Part shown: positions 1 through 9,839 of the stretch, one piece after another
How the letters are laid out: each line of letters begins with the position of its first letter
Numbering within the stretch: position 1 is the stretch's first letter
Source of the DNA: Pantoea brenneri
GTDB lineage: Bacteria; Pseudomonadota; Gammaproteobacteria; Enterobacterales; Enterobacteriaceae
Assembly: GCA_002095305.1 (NCBI GenBank)
Contig: MIEI01000034.1
Coordinates: forward strand, 1 to 47,857
Reading direction: 5' to 3'
Length of the DNA: 47,857 bases
Position numbers and translations under genes: made by a program
The notes under the pieces: model-generated
What the model saw: only the letters and a program-made list of their open reading frames with translations
The model's database searches: none
Told to the model about the DNA's origin: nothing

Positions 1-74
1 ATCTTAGGTTGTGAAGCAATGCTGAAGCGGTATCCTGAAAGGGCACGCAAACAAAACGCGCGTCTGACCGGAGA

Positions 75-150
75 TGGTGGGTCGTGCAGGATTCGAACCT
101 GCGACCAATTGATTAAAAGTCAACTGCTCTACCAACTGAGCTAACGACCC
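75..150 (-). tRNA. lysT: tRNA-Lys (anticodon TTT)
   Basis: On the minus strand this 76-nt stretch begins GGGTCGTTAGCTCAG, has a D-arm, an anticodon loop with TTT (context ACTTTTAAT), a TTCGAAT T-loop and ends with an encoded CCA. The 7-bp acceptor stem pairs GGGTCGT with ACGACCC. It lies downstream of cpoB on the same strand, as the lysT-valT-lysW tRNA cluster does in E. coli, so further tRNAs may lie beyond base 1; none is visible in bases 1-74. The symbol is given by position and isoacceptor. Confidence 0.97.
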
Positions 151-201
151 ATCTTCAGGCTTGCCAGACACGTTTGCAATGTGTCCCGGCAACGGCGGCA
201 T

Positions 202-229
202 ATATTACTGATTTACTGAGGTAGCGCAA
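202..229 (-). promoter_or_regulatory. candidate promoter of the tRNA-Lys gene
   Basis: Minus-strand -35 TTGCGC (224-229), a 16-bp spacer and -10 TAATAT (202-207), followed by the GC-rich stretch GCCGCCGTTGCC. A start near base 195 would leave a leader of about 45 nt before the mature tRNA. GC-rich discriminators are typical of stringently controlled tRNA promoters. This rests on pattern only; no terminator was seen between cpoB and the tRNA, so readthrough from the tol operon is also possible. Confidence 0.45.
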
Positions 230-315
230 CCCTTATTTCTGCTAAAAGCTTCAATTGCTTACCTTTCATACGGCAAGACCAGAAATCACACGATATCCGG
301 TCTGAACCGTACAGA

Positions 316-1107
316 TTACATACTTGCCAGACGTTTTTGCGCCTGTTTGGCAGAATCGGTATTGGGATAAAGTTTAATCACCTGCTGGTAAACCGCTTTG
401 GCTTTCGCCGTGTCGTTTTTCTCCTGCATGATGACGCCCACTTTCAATAACGCCTCTGCGGCTTTCGGCGACTTCGGATAGTTTTTCACCACCGTGGCAT
501 AATAATAGGCCGCGTCGTCCTTTTTGCCTTTGTTGTAATTCAGCTGTCCCAGCCAGTAATTGGCGTTCGGCTGATAGGTCGAATCAGGGTAACGTTTTAC
601 CCATGCCTGAAGCGCACTGATCGCCTGGTCGTACTGTTTCTTCTCCAGAATCAGCGCAACAGCCGCATTGTAGTCGCTGTTCGCATCGCCGGTCTGGGCC
701 GGTGCGCTGCCCGTCGCTGCCGCCGCACCCGCGCCTGCTGCTGCGCCTGCATCGGCTGAAGCATCGCCGCTGGCCGCCTGCTGACCGCCGCTGTTGCTGC
801 TGCTCAGGCTGTCAATCTGCTGGTAGAGCTGCTTCTGACGCTCAACCACCTGATTCAGCTGATACGAGTTTTGCTGGATTTGCCCACGCAGCGAGTCGAT
901 ATCACGTTGGTTATCGCTCATCTGCTGTTGCAGTTGTTGCAGCAGCTGTGCCTGGGCATTAGAGATTCGTTCAAGAGTGGTGACACGGTCTTCGACCGAG
1001 CCGGAGCCAACGCTACTGATTGACGCTTGGGCATTAGCGGCCCAGGGGGCCGCTACGCCAATCAGTAACGACAGACTCAACAGGTGATGTCTGAAGTTAC
1101 TAACCAT
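316..1107 (-). CDS. cpoB: CpoB, cell division coordinator (YbgF), last gene of the Tol-Pal operon
   Basis: Periplasmic TPR protein of 263 aa, the same length as the E. coli protein. In E. coli CpoB coordinates PBP1B peptidoglycan synthesis with Tol-Pal-driven outer-membrane constriction. It starts with a signal peptide (residues 1 to about 26, ending AANA). A coiled-coil Gln-rich trimerisation region follows (about 40-105), then an Ala/Gly/Ser linker and a C-terminal TPR domain (about 140-263) with YRF_like motifs such as NYWLGQLNYNKGKKDDA and YPKSPKAAEALLKVG. It begins 9 nt after pal and is surely cotranscribed with it. Low-complexity Gln runs and an Ala-rich linker vary between species; nothing is broken. 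Confidence 0.95.
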   Translation of the reverse strand: MVSNFRHHLLSLSLLIGVAAPWAANAQASISSVGSGSVEDRVTTLERISNAQAQLLQQLQQQMSDNQRDIDSLRGQIQQNSYQLNQVVERQKQLYQQIDSLSSSNSGGQQAASGDASADAGAAAGAGAAAATGSAPAQTGDANSDYNAAVALILEKKQYDQAISALQAWVKRYPDSTYQPNANYWLGQLNYNKGKKDDAAYYYATVVKNYPKSPKAAEALLKVGVIMQEKNDTAKAKAVYQQVIKLYPNTDSAKQAQKRLASM

Positions 1108-1116
1108 GTGATTCTC

Positions 1117-1644
1117 TTAGTAGACCAGTACGGCACGACGGTTTTTAGAATACGCTGCTTCGTCATGACCCAGAACGGCTGGCTTCTCTTTACCGTAAGA
1201 AACGATAGACATCTGATCGGCCGAAACACCTTTGCCTTGCAGATACATTTTAACCGCGCTGGCGCGACGTTCGCCCAGGGCGATGTTGTATTCCGGCGTA
1301 CCGCGCTCATCCGCGTGACCTTCGATAGTCACTTTGTAAGATGGGTTGCTACGCAGGAAAGCAGCATGCTGATCCAGCATCTGAGCGTAATCAGACTGAA
1401 CGTCATATTTGTCCAGACCGAAGTAGACGATGTTGTTCTGCTGCAGCTGTTGCATCTGCAGACGCGCCTGCTCGTCAGAAGACATGTTGCCGCCGTTGCC
1501 GTTCATGCCAGAATTTGCACCGTAAGCGCCATCAGCACCCATGCCAGTCTGGTCATTGTTGTTGTTTTTGTGTGAGCTACAAGCCGCTACTGCCAGAACC
1601 GGCAGAGCCAGCATCAAACCCTTCAGCACTTTGTTCAGTTGCAT
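1117..1644 (-). CDS. pal: Pal, peptidoglycan-associated outer-membrane lipoprotein
   Basis: 175 aa. The N-terminus is a lipoprotein signal with lipobox LAVAAC, Cys22 being the lipidated residue followed by SSHKN. A flexible Asn/Gly-rich tether spans about residues 25-55, then an OmpA-C-like peptidoglycan-binding domain (about 65-175) with YFGLDKYDV and the signature [16 protein letters not shown]. Pal links the outer membrane to the cell wall and is freed or concentrated at the septum through TolB and TolA. It sits about 50 nt downstream of tolB. The tether is slightly longer than in E. coli (173 aa in total there). Confidence 0.97.
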   Translation of the reverse strand: MQLNKVLKGLMLALPVLAVAACSSHKNNNNDQTGMGADGAYGANSGMNGNGGNMSSDEQARLQMQQLQQNNIVYFGLDKYDVQSDYAQMLDQHAAFLRSNPSYKVTIEGHADERGTPEYNIALGERRASAVKMYLQGKGVSADQMSIVSYGKEKPAVLGHDEAAYSKNRRAVLVY

Positions 1645-1695
1645 TTCAAAAATCCCATTATTGTTTATTGTTTGTGATGTCTGTTAAGTCAGACA

Positions 1696-2991
1696 TTACA
1701 GATACGGCGACCAGGCAGGAAATTTTACCTGTCCATCAGTTGCCGGAAGACGCGCTTTGAAACGGCCGTCGGTTGAAACCAGCTGCAGCACGGAACCCAT
1801 CCCCTGAGTAGAGCTATAGATTACCATTGTGCCGTTCGGTGCCAGGCTCGGCGTTTCATCCAGGAACGTGTCCGTTAACGTTTGAACGGCTCCCGTTTCC
1901 AGATCCTGTTTGGCGACGTGTTGCGCACCGCCACTGGTGCTAATCATCACCATTGATTTTCCATCGGTGGCAACGTCCGCATCCTGGTTCTGACCGCCTT
2001 CCCAGGTAATGCGTTGTGGCGCGCCGCCGTTGATACCTACTTTATAAATCTGAGGCGCACCGGCCTGATCCGAGGTGTAAGCCAGCGTCTGGCTGTCCGG
2101 GAACCAGGTCGGTTCAGTGCTGTTATAGCGGCCATCGGTGACCTGACGGGTCTGACCTGACGCCAGATCCATCACGTAGAGGTTAAGGCTGCCAGTTTTA
2201 GACAGGGCAAAAGCCAGCTTCGAACCATCCGGCGAGAAGGCCGGAGCACCGTTGTGACGTGGATAAGAAGCAACCTGACGGATAGCACCGTTAGACAGCG
2301 TCTGTACCACCAGCGCTGACTTGCCGCTTTCGAAGGTGACGTAGGCCACTTTGCTGCCGTCTGGCGACCAGGCCGGTGACATCAGCGGCTGCGGTGAACG
2401 GTGAACCACAAACTGGTTGTAGCCATCGTAATCCGCGACGCGCAGTTCATACGGGAACTGACCGCCGTTGGTCTGCACCACATAGGCGATGCGGGTGCGG
2501 AACGCCCCTTTAATGCCGGTCAGTTTCTCAAAGGTTTCATCACTGGCGGTGTGCGCAGCATAGCGCAGCCACTGTTTAGTCACCTTATAGGAGTTCTGTG
2601 CCAGTACTGTGCCTGGCGCAGCGCCGGTATCGACTAACTGGTAAGAAACCTGGTAACTGCCGTCCGGGTTGGACTGCACCTGACCCACCACCACGGCATC
2701 AATGCCGAGCGCGCTCCAGGCAGCAGGCTGTACTTCCTGCGCGCTGGTTGGCTGCTGTGGCAGACGTGAGCGATCCAGCGGGTTGAATTTGCCGCTGTTG
2801 CGCAGGTCAGCCGCCACGATGCCGCCGATATCTTCTGGCGCAGCGCCAGCACCGGCCCATTTAAACGGCACCACGCCAATCGGACGTGCAGTATTCACGC
2901 CCTGGGTGATCTCAATTCGAACTTCTGCATGCAGCACGGCTGCCCACAGCAGGATAAAAAAGCCTAACGTAACGCGAAGAGCTTGCTTCAT
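1696..2991 (-). CDS. tolB: TolB, periplasmic beta-propeller of the Tol-Pal system
   Basis: 431 aa against 430 in E. coli. The signal peptide (1-22) ends AVLHA; mature [10 protein letters not shown] follows. An N-terminal alpha/beta domain (about 23-165) is followed by a six-bladed WD-like propeller (about 170-431), visible as repeated [26 protein letters not shown] and [16 protein letters not shown] blades. The propeller binds Pal and the mature N-terminus binds TolA. A gap of about 115 nt separates it from tolA; in E. coli an additional promoter lies there. Here the gap holds an 8-bp inverted repeat (ACGGCAAG at 3065-3072, CTTGCCGT at 3088-3095) of unknown meaning. Confidence 0.97.
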   Translation of the reverse strand: MKQALRVTLGFFILLWAAVLHAEVRIEITQGVNTARPIGVVPFKWAGAGAAPEDIGGIVAADLRNSGKFNPLDRSRLPQQPTSAQEVQPAAWSALGIDAVVVGQVQSNPDGSYQVSYQLVDTGAAPGTVLAQNSYKVTKQWLRYAAHTASDETFEKLTGIKGAFRTRIAYVVQTNGGQFPYELRVADYDGYNQFVVHRSPQPLMSPAWSPDGSKVAYVTFESGKSALVVQTLSNGAIRQVASYPRHNGAPAFSPDGSKLAFALSKTGSLNLYVMDLASGQTRQVTDGRYNSTEPTWFPDSQTLAYTSDQAGAPQIYKVGINGGAPQRITWEGGQNQDADVATDGKSMVMISTSGGAQHVAKQDLETGAVQTLTDTFLDETPSLAPNGTMVIYSSTQGMGSVLQLVSTDGRFKARLPATDGQVKFPAWSPYL

Positions 2992-3106
2992 TTTATCTCC
3001 CTTATCTGAACCTCAGTCCACGATAATTGGCACTGTTCCTGGAAACCACGAGTACGACTTAAATACGGCAAGCTAACCTTAGATCAACTTGCCGTCAGTT
3101 ACTGCA

Positions 3107-4396
3107 TTATTGCGGTCTGAAACGCATTGGTGCGTTTTTAAACACTTCATACACAGCCTGTGAAGGCGGCTTCGGAATACGTGCCTGTTTGGCAGCGGCG
3201 ATCGCTGCCTGACAGAGTGCGGGGTCGCCGCCTTCTGACTTAACATCAATCAACAATCCGTCAGGCGCAAGTTTAATCCGTAAATCACAACTTTTTCCGC
3301 GATACAGATCCGCATCATAGAATCGGCTTTGAATCGCACTGGTAATCTGACCAAGATAGGAGTTGATCTCCGCACCGGACGCACCGGCTTTCTTCTGATT
3401 ACCCTGCCCTGCCGCGCCACCCGAGGTGCCGCTTTTCGGCGCATTTTTGCCGGAAGCCAGTCCGCCTAACAGGTCATCAACATCGCTGTCATTGGCTGCA
3501 TCAGCGGCGGCTTTGGCCTTTGCATCGGCTTTAGCTTTCGCGGCGGCGTCGGCTTTCGCTTTGGCTGCCGCATCGGCTTTGGCTTTCGCAGCGGCTTCAG
3601 CTTTCTCTTTGGCCGCTTCTGCTTTGGCTTTGGCGGCGGCTTCAGCCTTCTCTTTGGCGGCTTCTGCTTTGGCTTTGGCTGCTTCTGCCGCTTTCTCTTT
3701 GGCTTCTTCAGCTGCTTTAGCTTTCGCATCGGCCGCGGCTTTGGCTTTGGCTTCTGCTGCGGCTTTCGCCTCGGCGTCAGATTTCGCTTTGGCTTCGGCT
3801 ACGGCTTTCTCTTTTGCTGCCGCGGCCGCCGCAGCTTTGGCCTGCTGATCGGCCTGTTTCTTCGCCTCAGCGGCCGCCTGCTTCGCCTGTTCGGCGGCGG
3901 CTTTGGCCTGCGCATCGGCTTCGGCTTTGGCATCTGCTTTCGCTTTAGCGGCGGCAGCTTCGGCAGTTTTTTGCTGCTCCTGCGCTTGCTTAGCGGCCTC
4001 TTCTGCCGCTTTCTGCTGCTCAGCTTGCTGCTTCGCCTGCTGTTTAGCAGTTTCCTGCGCTTCGAGACGCTCTTTCTCCAGCGCTTTCAGTCGCTGTTGT
4101 TCGGCCGCCTGTTTTTGTTGCAGCTCTTCAGCCTGCTGTTGCGCCTGCTTTTTACGCTGCTGCTCGGCGCGCTGGCTGTCGCTCTGCTGGTTCTGCTGAC
4201 GGTTGTATTGACTCACTACCGCACCGGGATCGACCATCACAGCATCTATATCGCTGCCGCCGCCGCCGGCACTGCTGGCATCAATGTGCTCATTAAACGA
4301 GCTCCATATCAGCAGCGCGATCAGCACAATGTGCAGAATCACCGAAATGATTATCGCGCGCTTTAACTTCTCGTTTTGCTCGGTTGCCTTCGACAC
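3107..4396 (-). CDS. tolA: TolA, inner-membrane to outer-membrane energy-coupling protein
   Basis: 429 aa. Domain I is a single membrane anchor (about residues 13-34, AIIISVILHIVLIALLIW) with the SxxxH pattern (SVILH) that contacts TolQR. Domain II is a very long Ala/Lys/Glu/Gln helix (about 60-305) spanning the periplasm, and domain III (about 330-429) is the globular C-terminal domain with paired Cys residues (SCDL, ALCQ) that binds TolB/Pal and, in E. coli, colicins and filamentous phage g3p. It is 8 aa longer than E. coli TolA, from repeat expansion in domain II. The tolR gene ends 27 nt upstream. The helical domain is encoded by highly repetitive DNA. Confidence 0.97.
   Translation of the reverse strand: MSKATEQNEKLKRAIIISVILHIVLIALLIWSSFNEHIDASSAGGGGSDIDAVMVDPGAVVSQYNRQQNQQSDSQRAEQQRKKQAQQQAEELQQKQAAEQQRLKALEKERLEAQETAKQQAKQQAEQQKAAEEAAKQAQEQQKTAEAAAAKAKADAKAEADAQAKAAAEQAKQAAAEAKKQADQQAKAAAAAAAKEKAVAEAKAKSDAEAKAAAEAKAKAAADAKAKAAEEAKEKAAEAAKAKAEAAKEKAEAAAKAKAEAAKEKAEAAAKAKADAAAKAKADAAAKAKADAKAKAAADAANDSDVDDLLGGLASGKNAPKSGTSGGAAGQGNQKKAGASGAEINSYLGQITSAIQSRFYDADLYRGKSCDLRIKLAPDGLLIDVKSEGGDPALCQAAIAAAKQARIPKPPSQAVYEVFKNAPMRFRPQ
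3591..3680 (-). repeat. 45-bp tandem duplication within tolA domain II
   Basis: Two adjacent 45-bp units, 3591-3635 and 3636-3680, differ at 3 positions. Each encodes about 15 residues of the form AKAKAEAAKEKAEAA. Shorter AKADA units flank them. The repeat keeps the reading frame and simply lengthens or shortens the periplasmic helix. Confidence 0.85.
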
Positions 4397-4423
4397 ACTC
4401 GGTTCCCAAAAAACGGTTCGATT

Positions 4424-4852
4424 TTAAATCGGCTGCGTCATCAAACCGACAGATTTAACACCCGCCTGGTGCAGCAGGTTGAGCGCTTTAATAATTTCGT
4501 CGTAAGGCACTTCTTTCGCGCCTCCGATCAAAAAGACGGTCTTTGGATTGGCTTCCAGTCGACGCTGCGCTTCGCTGATCACCTGCTCAGGAGGCAGCTG
4601 ATCCATACGATCGTGATCCACCACCAGACTGTACTGACCCACGCCCGCCACTTCGACAATCACCGGCGGGTTATCGTCACTGGCGACGGTTTTTGAATCG
4701 GTCGCATCAGGCAGGTCCACTTCCACACTCTGGGTAATAATGGGTGCCGTCGCCATGAAGATCAGCAACAGCACCAACAGGACGTCCAGTAGCGGAACGA
4801 TGTTGATTTCCGACTTCAGGTCGCGGCGTTTGCGACCACGTACTCTGGCCAT
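4424..4852 (-). CDS. tolR: TolR, inner-membrane stator protein of the Tol-Pal motor
   Basis: 142 aa from the preferred start. An N-terminal Arg-rich cytoplasmic tail (RVRGRKRRDLKSEIN) precedes one membrane helix (about 18-38) carrying the essential Asp of the ExbD/TolR family (VPLLDVLLVLL). A periplasmic domain ends KSVGLMTQPI. TolR with TolQ forms a proton-driven motor that energises TolA. Two ATG codons are adjacent (4855 and 4852); AGAGG lies 3 nt from the first and 6 nt from the second, so I chose the second, which also gives the usual family length. It is 13 nt downstream of tolQ. Confidence 0.96.
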   Translation of the reverse strand: MARVRGRKRRDLKSEINIVPLLDVLLVLLLIFMATAPIITQSVEVDLPDATDSKTVASDDNPPVIVEVAGVGQYSLVVDHDRMDQLPPEQVISEAQRRLEANPKTVFLIGGAKEVPYDEIIKALNLLHQAGVKSVGLMTQPI

Positions 4853-4865
4853 CATTAACCTCTAT

Positions 4866-5953
<1,088 letters not shown>

Positions 5954-6131
5954 TCTACATCCCGGCCTCGTTTTAAACGTTGCTACTATACGCAAGACAA
6001 ATCGGGTTTGGAATGGGTCGCCAGAGCCAGGCGAAAATAATTATCGCTCCGTAACAAACGGAACGATTTCAGGGAGATTTCTTGACCGGACGCTGACAAA
6101 AACTCACTCACAGCGTCGATATGGCGGGAGG

Positions 6132-6425
6132 TTAAGCGTAAAAGCGGTAAAGCGCGATAAACAGCACCCCCATTGCCGGTAAGGGCGAAAACAGCGCCTG
6201 CCATCGGGTTTGCTGTGGCCGGAAACCCACGCCGTGGATCACCGCACTACAGATGGCCCAGATGAGCAGCAGCGCCTGCAGAGCCGGCAGTCTGCCGGTG
6301 TGATCGGCAAAGCGCGTCGGGTCCCACAGCACGCCGCCGGCCGTGACCAGCGCCAGCAGCAGTGAAAGGGCCCGTAACGGGCCCTTGTCCATCAGACGAT
6401 ACAGCATCTGAATCGGTGTGCGCAT
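6132..6425 (-). CDS. ybgE: YbgE, small membrane protein of the cytochrome bd operon
   Basis: 97 aa with three hydrophobic segments (about 18-35, 48-66, 78-96). It carries the family features PLRALSLLLAL, WDPTRFA and HGVGFRPQ, and has the same length as E. coli YbgE. It lies at the end of cydABX and its ATG overlaps the cydX stop by one base (TGATG), which suggests coupling. Its exact role is unclear; it is conserved in cyd operons of Gammaproteobacteria and thought to be accessory to oxidase function. Confidence 0.92.
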   Translation of the reverse strand: MRTPIQMLYRLMDKGPLRALSLLLALVTAGGVLWDPTRFADHTGRLPALQALLLIWAICSAVIHGVGFRPQQTRWQALFSPLPAMGVLFIALYRFYA

Positions 6426-6529
6426 CAGTGCGACTCATCCTGCGCATCGATATGCTCAATCGCCAGCGCGGTGACGATACCAAAGGCACAGGCCAGCAAG
6501 GTGCCAAGAATCCAGGCAAAATACCACAT
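6425..6529 (-). CDS. cydX: CydX, small essential subunit of cytochrome bd-I oxidase
   Basis: 34-aa single-span membrane protein reading MWYFAWILGTLLACAFG at the N-terminus, nearly identical to E. coli CydX there, with a polar tail (IDAQDESH) slightly shorter than the 37-aa E. coli protein. A strong Shine-Dalgarno AAGGAG lies 7 nt before the ATG, and the gene starts 15 nt after cydB. CydX stabilises the heme b595/d site of CydAB. Its stop overlaps the ybgE start. Confidence 0.95.
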   Translation of the reverse strand: MWYFAWILGTLLACAFGIVTALAIEHIDAQDESH

Positions 6530-6544
6530 GCGTCGTCTCCTTAA

Positions 6545-7684
6545 TCAGTAGAGTGAGTGACTGTTGCTTTCGATGTGCTCTTTGGTGATACGGCCAAACA
6601 TCTTCCAGTAACACCAGCTGGTGTAAGCCAGAATGATCGGCACGAAGATCACCGCAGCGACGGTCATAATTTTCAGCGTCAGCAGGCTGGAGGTGGCATC
6701 CCACATCGTCAGGCTGATGCCCGGCACCGTGCTGGAAGGCATGATGAACGGGAACATCGCGATACCCGCCGTCATGATGACGCAGGCCAGAGTCAGTGAG
6801 GAGAACAGGAACGCCCAGGCGCCCTTCTCAAGCCGGGAGCAGATCACCGTCAGCAGTGGCAGCAGCACGCCGAGCAGCGGGAACAGCCACAGCACCGGCT
6901 GGTTCTGGAAGTTCACCAACCAGGCACCCGCTTCCCGCACCACGGTTTTACCCAGCGGATTCGAGGCGGCGAAGTGATCGAGGGTGCTGGTGACGACGTA
7001 GCCATCAATACCATATTTCACCCAGACGCCCGCCAGCACGAAGCAGACCATCATCACCAGCGCGGCAATCTGTGCGACCGCGCGTGAACGCAGATGCAGT
7101 TCGCCGCTGGTGCGCATCTGCAGATAGGTCGCGCCCTGCGCCAGAATCATCGCCACGCTGACTACGCCCGCCAGCAGGCCAAACGGATTCAGCAGCTGGA
7201 AGAAGTTACCGGTATAGAACAGGCGCAGATATTCATCGGCATGGAAGGGAACGCCCTGCAACAGGTTGCCGAACGCCACGCCAATCACCAGTGGTGGCAC
7301 AAAGCTGCCAATGAAAATGCCCCAGTCCCAGGCACCGCGCCAGCGGTTATCTTCAATCTTGGAGCGGTAATCAAAGCCGACCGGCCGGAAGAACAGCGAG
7401 GCCAGCACCAGAATCATCGCCACATAGAAGCCTGAAAAGGCCGCAGCATAGACCATCGGCCAGGCGGCAAACAGCGCGCCGCCGGCGGTGATCAGCCATA
7501 CCTGATTGCCATCCCAGTGCGGGGCGATGGTGTTAATCATGATGCGGCGTTCGGTATCGTTGCGGCCCAGAATGCGCGTCAGCATGCCGACGCCCATATC
7601 AAAACCATCTGCCACGGCGAAACCGATCAGCAGTACGCCTATCAGCAACCACCAGATAAAGCGCAGAACTTCATAATCAAACAT
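6545..7684 (-). CDS. cydB: Cytochrome bd-I ubiquinol oxidase subunit II
   Basis: 379 aa, identical in length to E. coli CydB. A polytopic membrane protein with about eight to nine helices; recognisable family stretches are RFIWWLLIGVLLIGFAVADGFDMG at the N-terminus and IAPHWDGNQVWLITAGGALFAAWP near residue 50. It forms the CydABX heterotrimer that oxidises ubiquinol and reduces oxygen to water with high affinity. It is 11 nt downstream of cydA in a clear operon. Confidence 0.98.
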   Translation of the reverse strand: MFDYEVLRFIWWLLIGVLLIGFAVADGFDMGVGMLTRILGRNDTERRIMINTIAPHWDGNQVWLITAGGALFAAWPMVYAAAFSGFYVAMILVLASLFFRPVGFDYRSKIEDNRWRGAWDWGIFIGSFVPPLVIGVAFGNLLQGVPFHADEYLRLFYTGNFFQLLNPFGLLAGVVSVAMILAQGATYLQMRTSGELHLRSRAVAQIAALVMMVCFVLAGVWVKYGIDGYVVTSTLDHFAASNPLGKTVVREAGAWLVNFQNQPVLWLFPLLGVLLPLLTVICSRLEKGAWAFLFSSLTLACVIMTAGIAMFPFIMPSSTVPGISLTMWDATSSLLTLKIMTVAAVIFVPIILAYTSWCYWKMFGRITKEHIESNSHSLY

Positions 7685-7695
7685 GGTCGCTCTCC

Positions 7696-9267
7696 TTATC
7701 CCTGTACCGGCTGAGTCATCGCCGTGATCTGTTCATGATGGTAACGCCCGGTTTTCAGGCTGCTCGGCCCAAGGCGGGCAAATTTGAACATCAGGTACAT
7801 CTCAGCCACCAGGAACAGGGTGTAGAGACCGCAGATCAGGATCATTGAGAACAGCAGATCGCCCACCGTCAGCGACGAGTTAGCGACTGCAGTCGGCAAC
7901 ACTTCACCGATGGCCCACGGCTGGCGACCGTATTCCGCCACAAACCAGCCTGACTCGATGGCAATCCACGGCAGTGGAATACCGAACAGGGCCGCTTTCA
8001 GTAACCAGCGGTTCTTGCCAATGCGGTTACGAATAACACTCCAGAAGGACAGCGTAATCACGCCCAGCAGCAGCACGCCACAAAGCACCATGATGCGGAA
8101 CGCGAAATAGAGCGGTGCCACGCGCGGAATGGAATCCTGTGTCGCCTGCTGGATTTGCGCTTCGGTGGCGTCAGAGACGTTAGCGGTATAGCGTTTCAGC
8201 AGCAGACCATAGCCGAGATCCTGCTTGTGGCTGTTGAAGGCTTCGCGTACCGCCGGGTCCTGGCTGCCGCCACGCAGTTCATTCAGCAAGGCGTAGGCTT
8301 TCATGCCGTTGCGGATGCGGACTTCATGCTGCGCCATCAGATCTTTCAGCCCGGTAACCGGTGTGTCGGTGGATCGGGTAGCGATCAGACCAAGCAGCCA
8401 CGGAATTTGAATGGCATATTTGTTTTCGCGGGTCTCCTGATCCGGCAGGCCAAACAGAGTAAACGACGCCGGAGCGGGCTGGGTTTCCCATTCAGCTTCA
8501 ATCGCTGCCAGCTTGGTTTTCTGCACGTCACCCATTTCGTAACCGGACTCATCGCCCAGTACGATCACCGACAGCACCGCCGCCATGCCGAAGCTGGCCG
8601 CAATGGCGAACGAGCGTTTAGCAAAGGCGATATCGCGTCCTTTCAGCAGATACCAGGCGCTGATGCCGAGAATAAACATCGCACCGGTGGTGTAGCCTGC
8701 CGCCACGGTATGGACGAATTTGACCTGGGCAACCGGGTTGAGTACCAGCTCGGAGAAGCTGACCATCTCCATGCGCATGGTTTCGAAGTTGAACTCAGAG
8801 GCGATCGGATTTTGCATCCAGCCATTCGCCACCAGGATCCACAGCGCCGACATGTTTGAGCCCAGCGCCACCAGCCAGGTGACGGCCAGATGCTGCACTT
8901 TACCCAGCCGATCCCAGCCAAAAAAGAACAGGCCGACAAAGGTGGATTCGAGGAAGAACGCCATCAGCCCTTCAATGGCGAGCGGCGCACCAAAGATATC
9001 GCCGACGTAGTGAGAGTAATATGACCAGTTGGTCCCGAACTGAAATTCCATGGTCAGGCCGGTAGCCACGCCGAGCGCGAAGTTAATACCGAATAACTTG
9101 CCCCAGAATTTCGTCATATCTTTATAAATCTGTTTGCCGCTCAGGACGTATACCGTCTCCATGATCGCCAGCAAAAACGCCATACCCAGCGTTAAAGGCA
9201 CGAACAGAAAATGGTACATCGCCGTTAAGGCAAACTGTAACCGCGACAGCTCGACGATATCTAACAT
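7696..9267 (-). CDS. cydA: Cytochrome bd-I ubiquinol oxidase subunit I
   Basis: 523 aa (522 in E. coli). Heme ligands sit where expected: His19 (b595, in [14 protein letters not shown]) and His186 (b558, in [12 protein letters not shown]), and the Met ligand region lies in the C-terminal half. The quinol-binding Q-loop is about residues 255-330. The C-terminal motif [22 protein letters not shown] is typical. CydA carries all three hemes and the quinol site. It is the first gene of the operon, preceded by an untranslated region of more than 500 bp as expected for a gene under ArcA/FNR control. Confidence 0.98.
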   Translation of the reverse strand: MLDIVELSRLQFALTAMYHFLFVPLTLGMAFLLAIMETVYVLSGKQIYKDMTKFWGKLFGINFALGVATGLTMEFQFGTNWSYYSHYVGDIFGAPLAIEGLMAFFLESTFVGLFFFGWDRLGKVQHLAVTWLVALGSNMSALWILVANGWMQNPIASEFNFETMRMEMVSFSELVLNPVAQVKFVHTVAAGYTTGAMFILGISAWYLLKGRDIAFAKRSFAIAASFGMAAVLSVIVLGDESGYEMGDVQKTKLAAIEAEWETQPAPASFTLFGLPDQETRENKYAIQIPWLLGLIATRSTDTPVTGLKDLMAQHEVRIRNGMKAYALLNELRGGSQDPAVREAFNSHKQDLGYGLLLKRYTANVSDATEAQIQQATQDSIPRVAPLYFAFRIMVLCGVLLLGVITLSFWSVIRNRIGKNRWLLKAALFGIPLPWIAIESGWFVAEYGRQPWAIGEVLPTAVANSSLTVGDLLFSMILICGLYTLFLVAEMYLMFKFARLGPSSLKTGRYHHEQITAMTQPVQG

Positions 9268-9793
9268 AATGACTCCTTGCTCCTCGCATTATCCCGTTAC
9301 GCGCATCACAGAGGCGCGCGTAATCTGAGTCAGGAACGACTGTTTATTAATTCCAGTTTTTTATACCCAGCAGAACAGAGTGATGAGCTGCCCGTAGCTG
9401 GTGAATAACGGGTAAAGCAGCCCTGACTGTCAATGCAGCGCTAATCTCAACGTATGCAAAAACAACAGAAAAGCGGGTATCACCCCGGGTAGAGCAAACG
9501 TTTGAAAGTTTGTGTGAAAGGCTGAATTGATGTAGCGCAATTTACGCCTTTAGCGTTACGCTTTGCCAGCGGAATAGTTGGTTATAACTCGCGAATAATT
9601 GATCTGGAATAACGTAATAAATTTCCAGATAGGGTCAGGTAGGTTTCTTGTTATCAGGATGTCATCGTCGGGCTGAATATTATTTAAAAAATATTACCTT
9701 TGCTGCTTTTAATTAACTCCAGGCATTTTTCTGGCGGTTATTCTGCTGCGCCGTCGATTCAACAGCGCGGCCGGGTACCGGCAATAGAAGGCA
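9268..9793 (-). promoter_or_regulatory. cydA upstream control region, no gene
   Basis: About 525 bp between cydA and the sucD terminator, without a plausible ORF. On the minus strand the stretch at 9708-9717 reads GTTAATTAAA, which matches the core of the ArcA-binding consensus. Family knowledge says cydA is driven by several promoters controlled by ArcA-P and FNR in this interval. I could not find a convincing full FNR palindrome; TTGATCTGGAATAA near 9600 is only a half match. AT-rich tracts (9675-9720) fit a regulatory role. Confidence 0.45.
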
Positions 9794-9820
9794 TAAAAAA
9801 AGCCACCCGCAGGTGGCTTT
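9794..9820 (-). terminator. Rho-independent terminator after sucD
   Basis: Minus-strand hairpin AAGCCACC / GGTGGCTT (9812-9819 and 9800-9807) with a 4-nt loop, followed by a run of seven T. It lies about 20 nt past the sucD stop and ends the sdhCDAB-sucABCD transcript. Confidence 0.92.
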
Positions 9821-9839
9821 GATGTTCGATCTGTTTGGC
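9794..9839 (-). ncRNA. possible SdhX-like 3'-UTR small RNA
   Basis: In E. coli the sRNA SdhX (RybD) is processed from the 3' UTR of the sdh-suc transcript and keeps its terminator. The same place here offers a short AU-rich stretch (CCAAACAGATCGAACATCAA on the transcript) followed by the terminator hairpin and U-run, an arrangement that suits Hfq binding. Sequence identity with SdhX was not established; the call rests on position and structure only. Confidence 0.3.

Noticed and set aside
4..201. 65-codon minus-strand ORF spanning the tRNA-Lys
   Set aside because: It is a translation of the tRNA gene itself (GSLAQLVEQLTFNQLVAGSNPARP is typical of such readings) and has no independent support.
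3426..4199. Ala/Ser/Cys/Phe-rich plus-strand ORFs opposite tolA
   Set aside because: They arise from the repetitive Lys/Ala/Glu codons of TolA read on the other strand; low complexity, no ribosome-binding site, no family.
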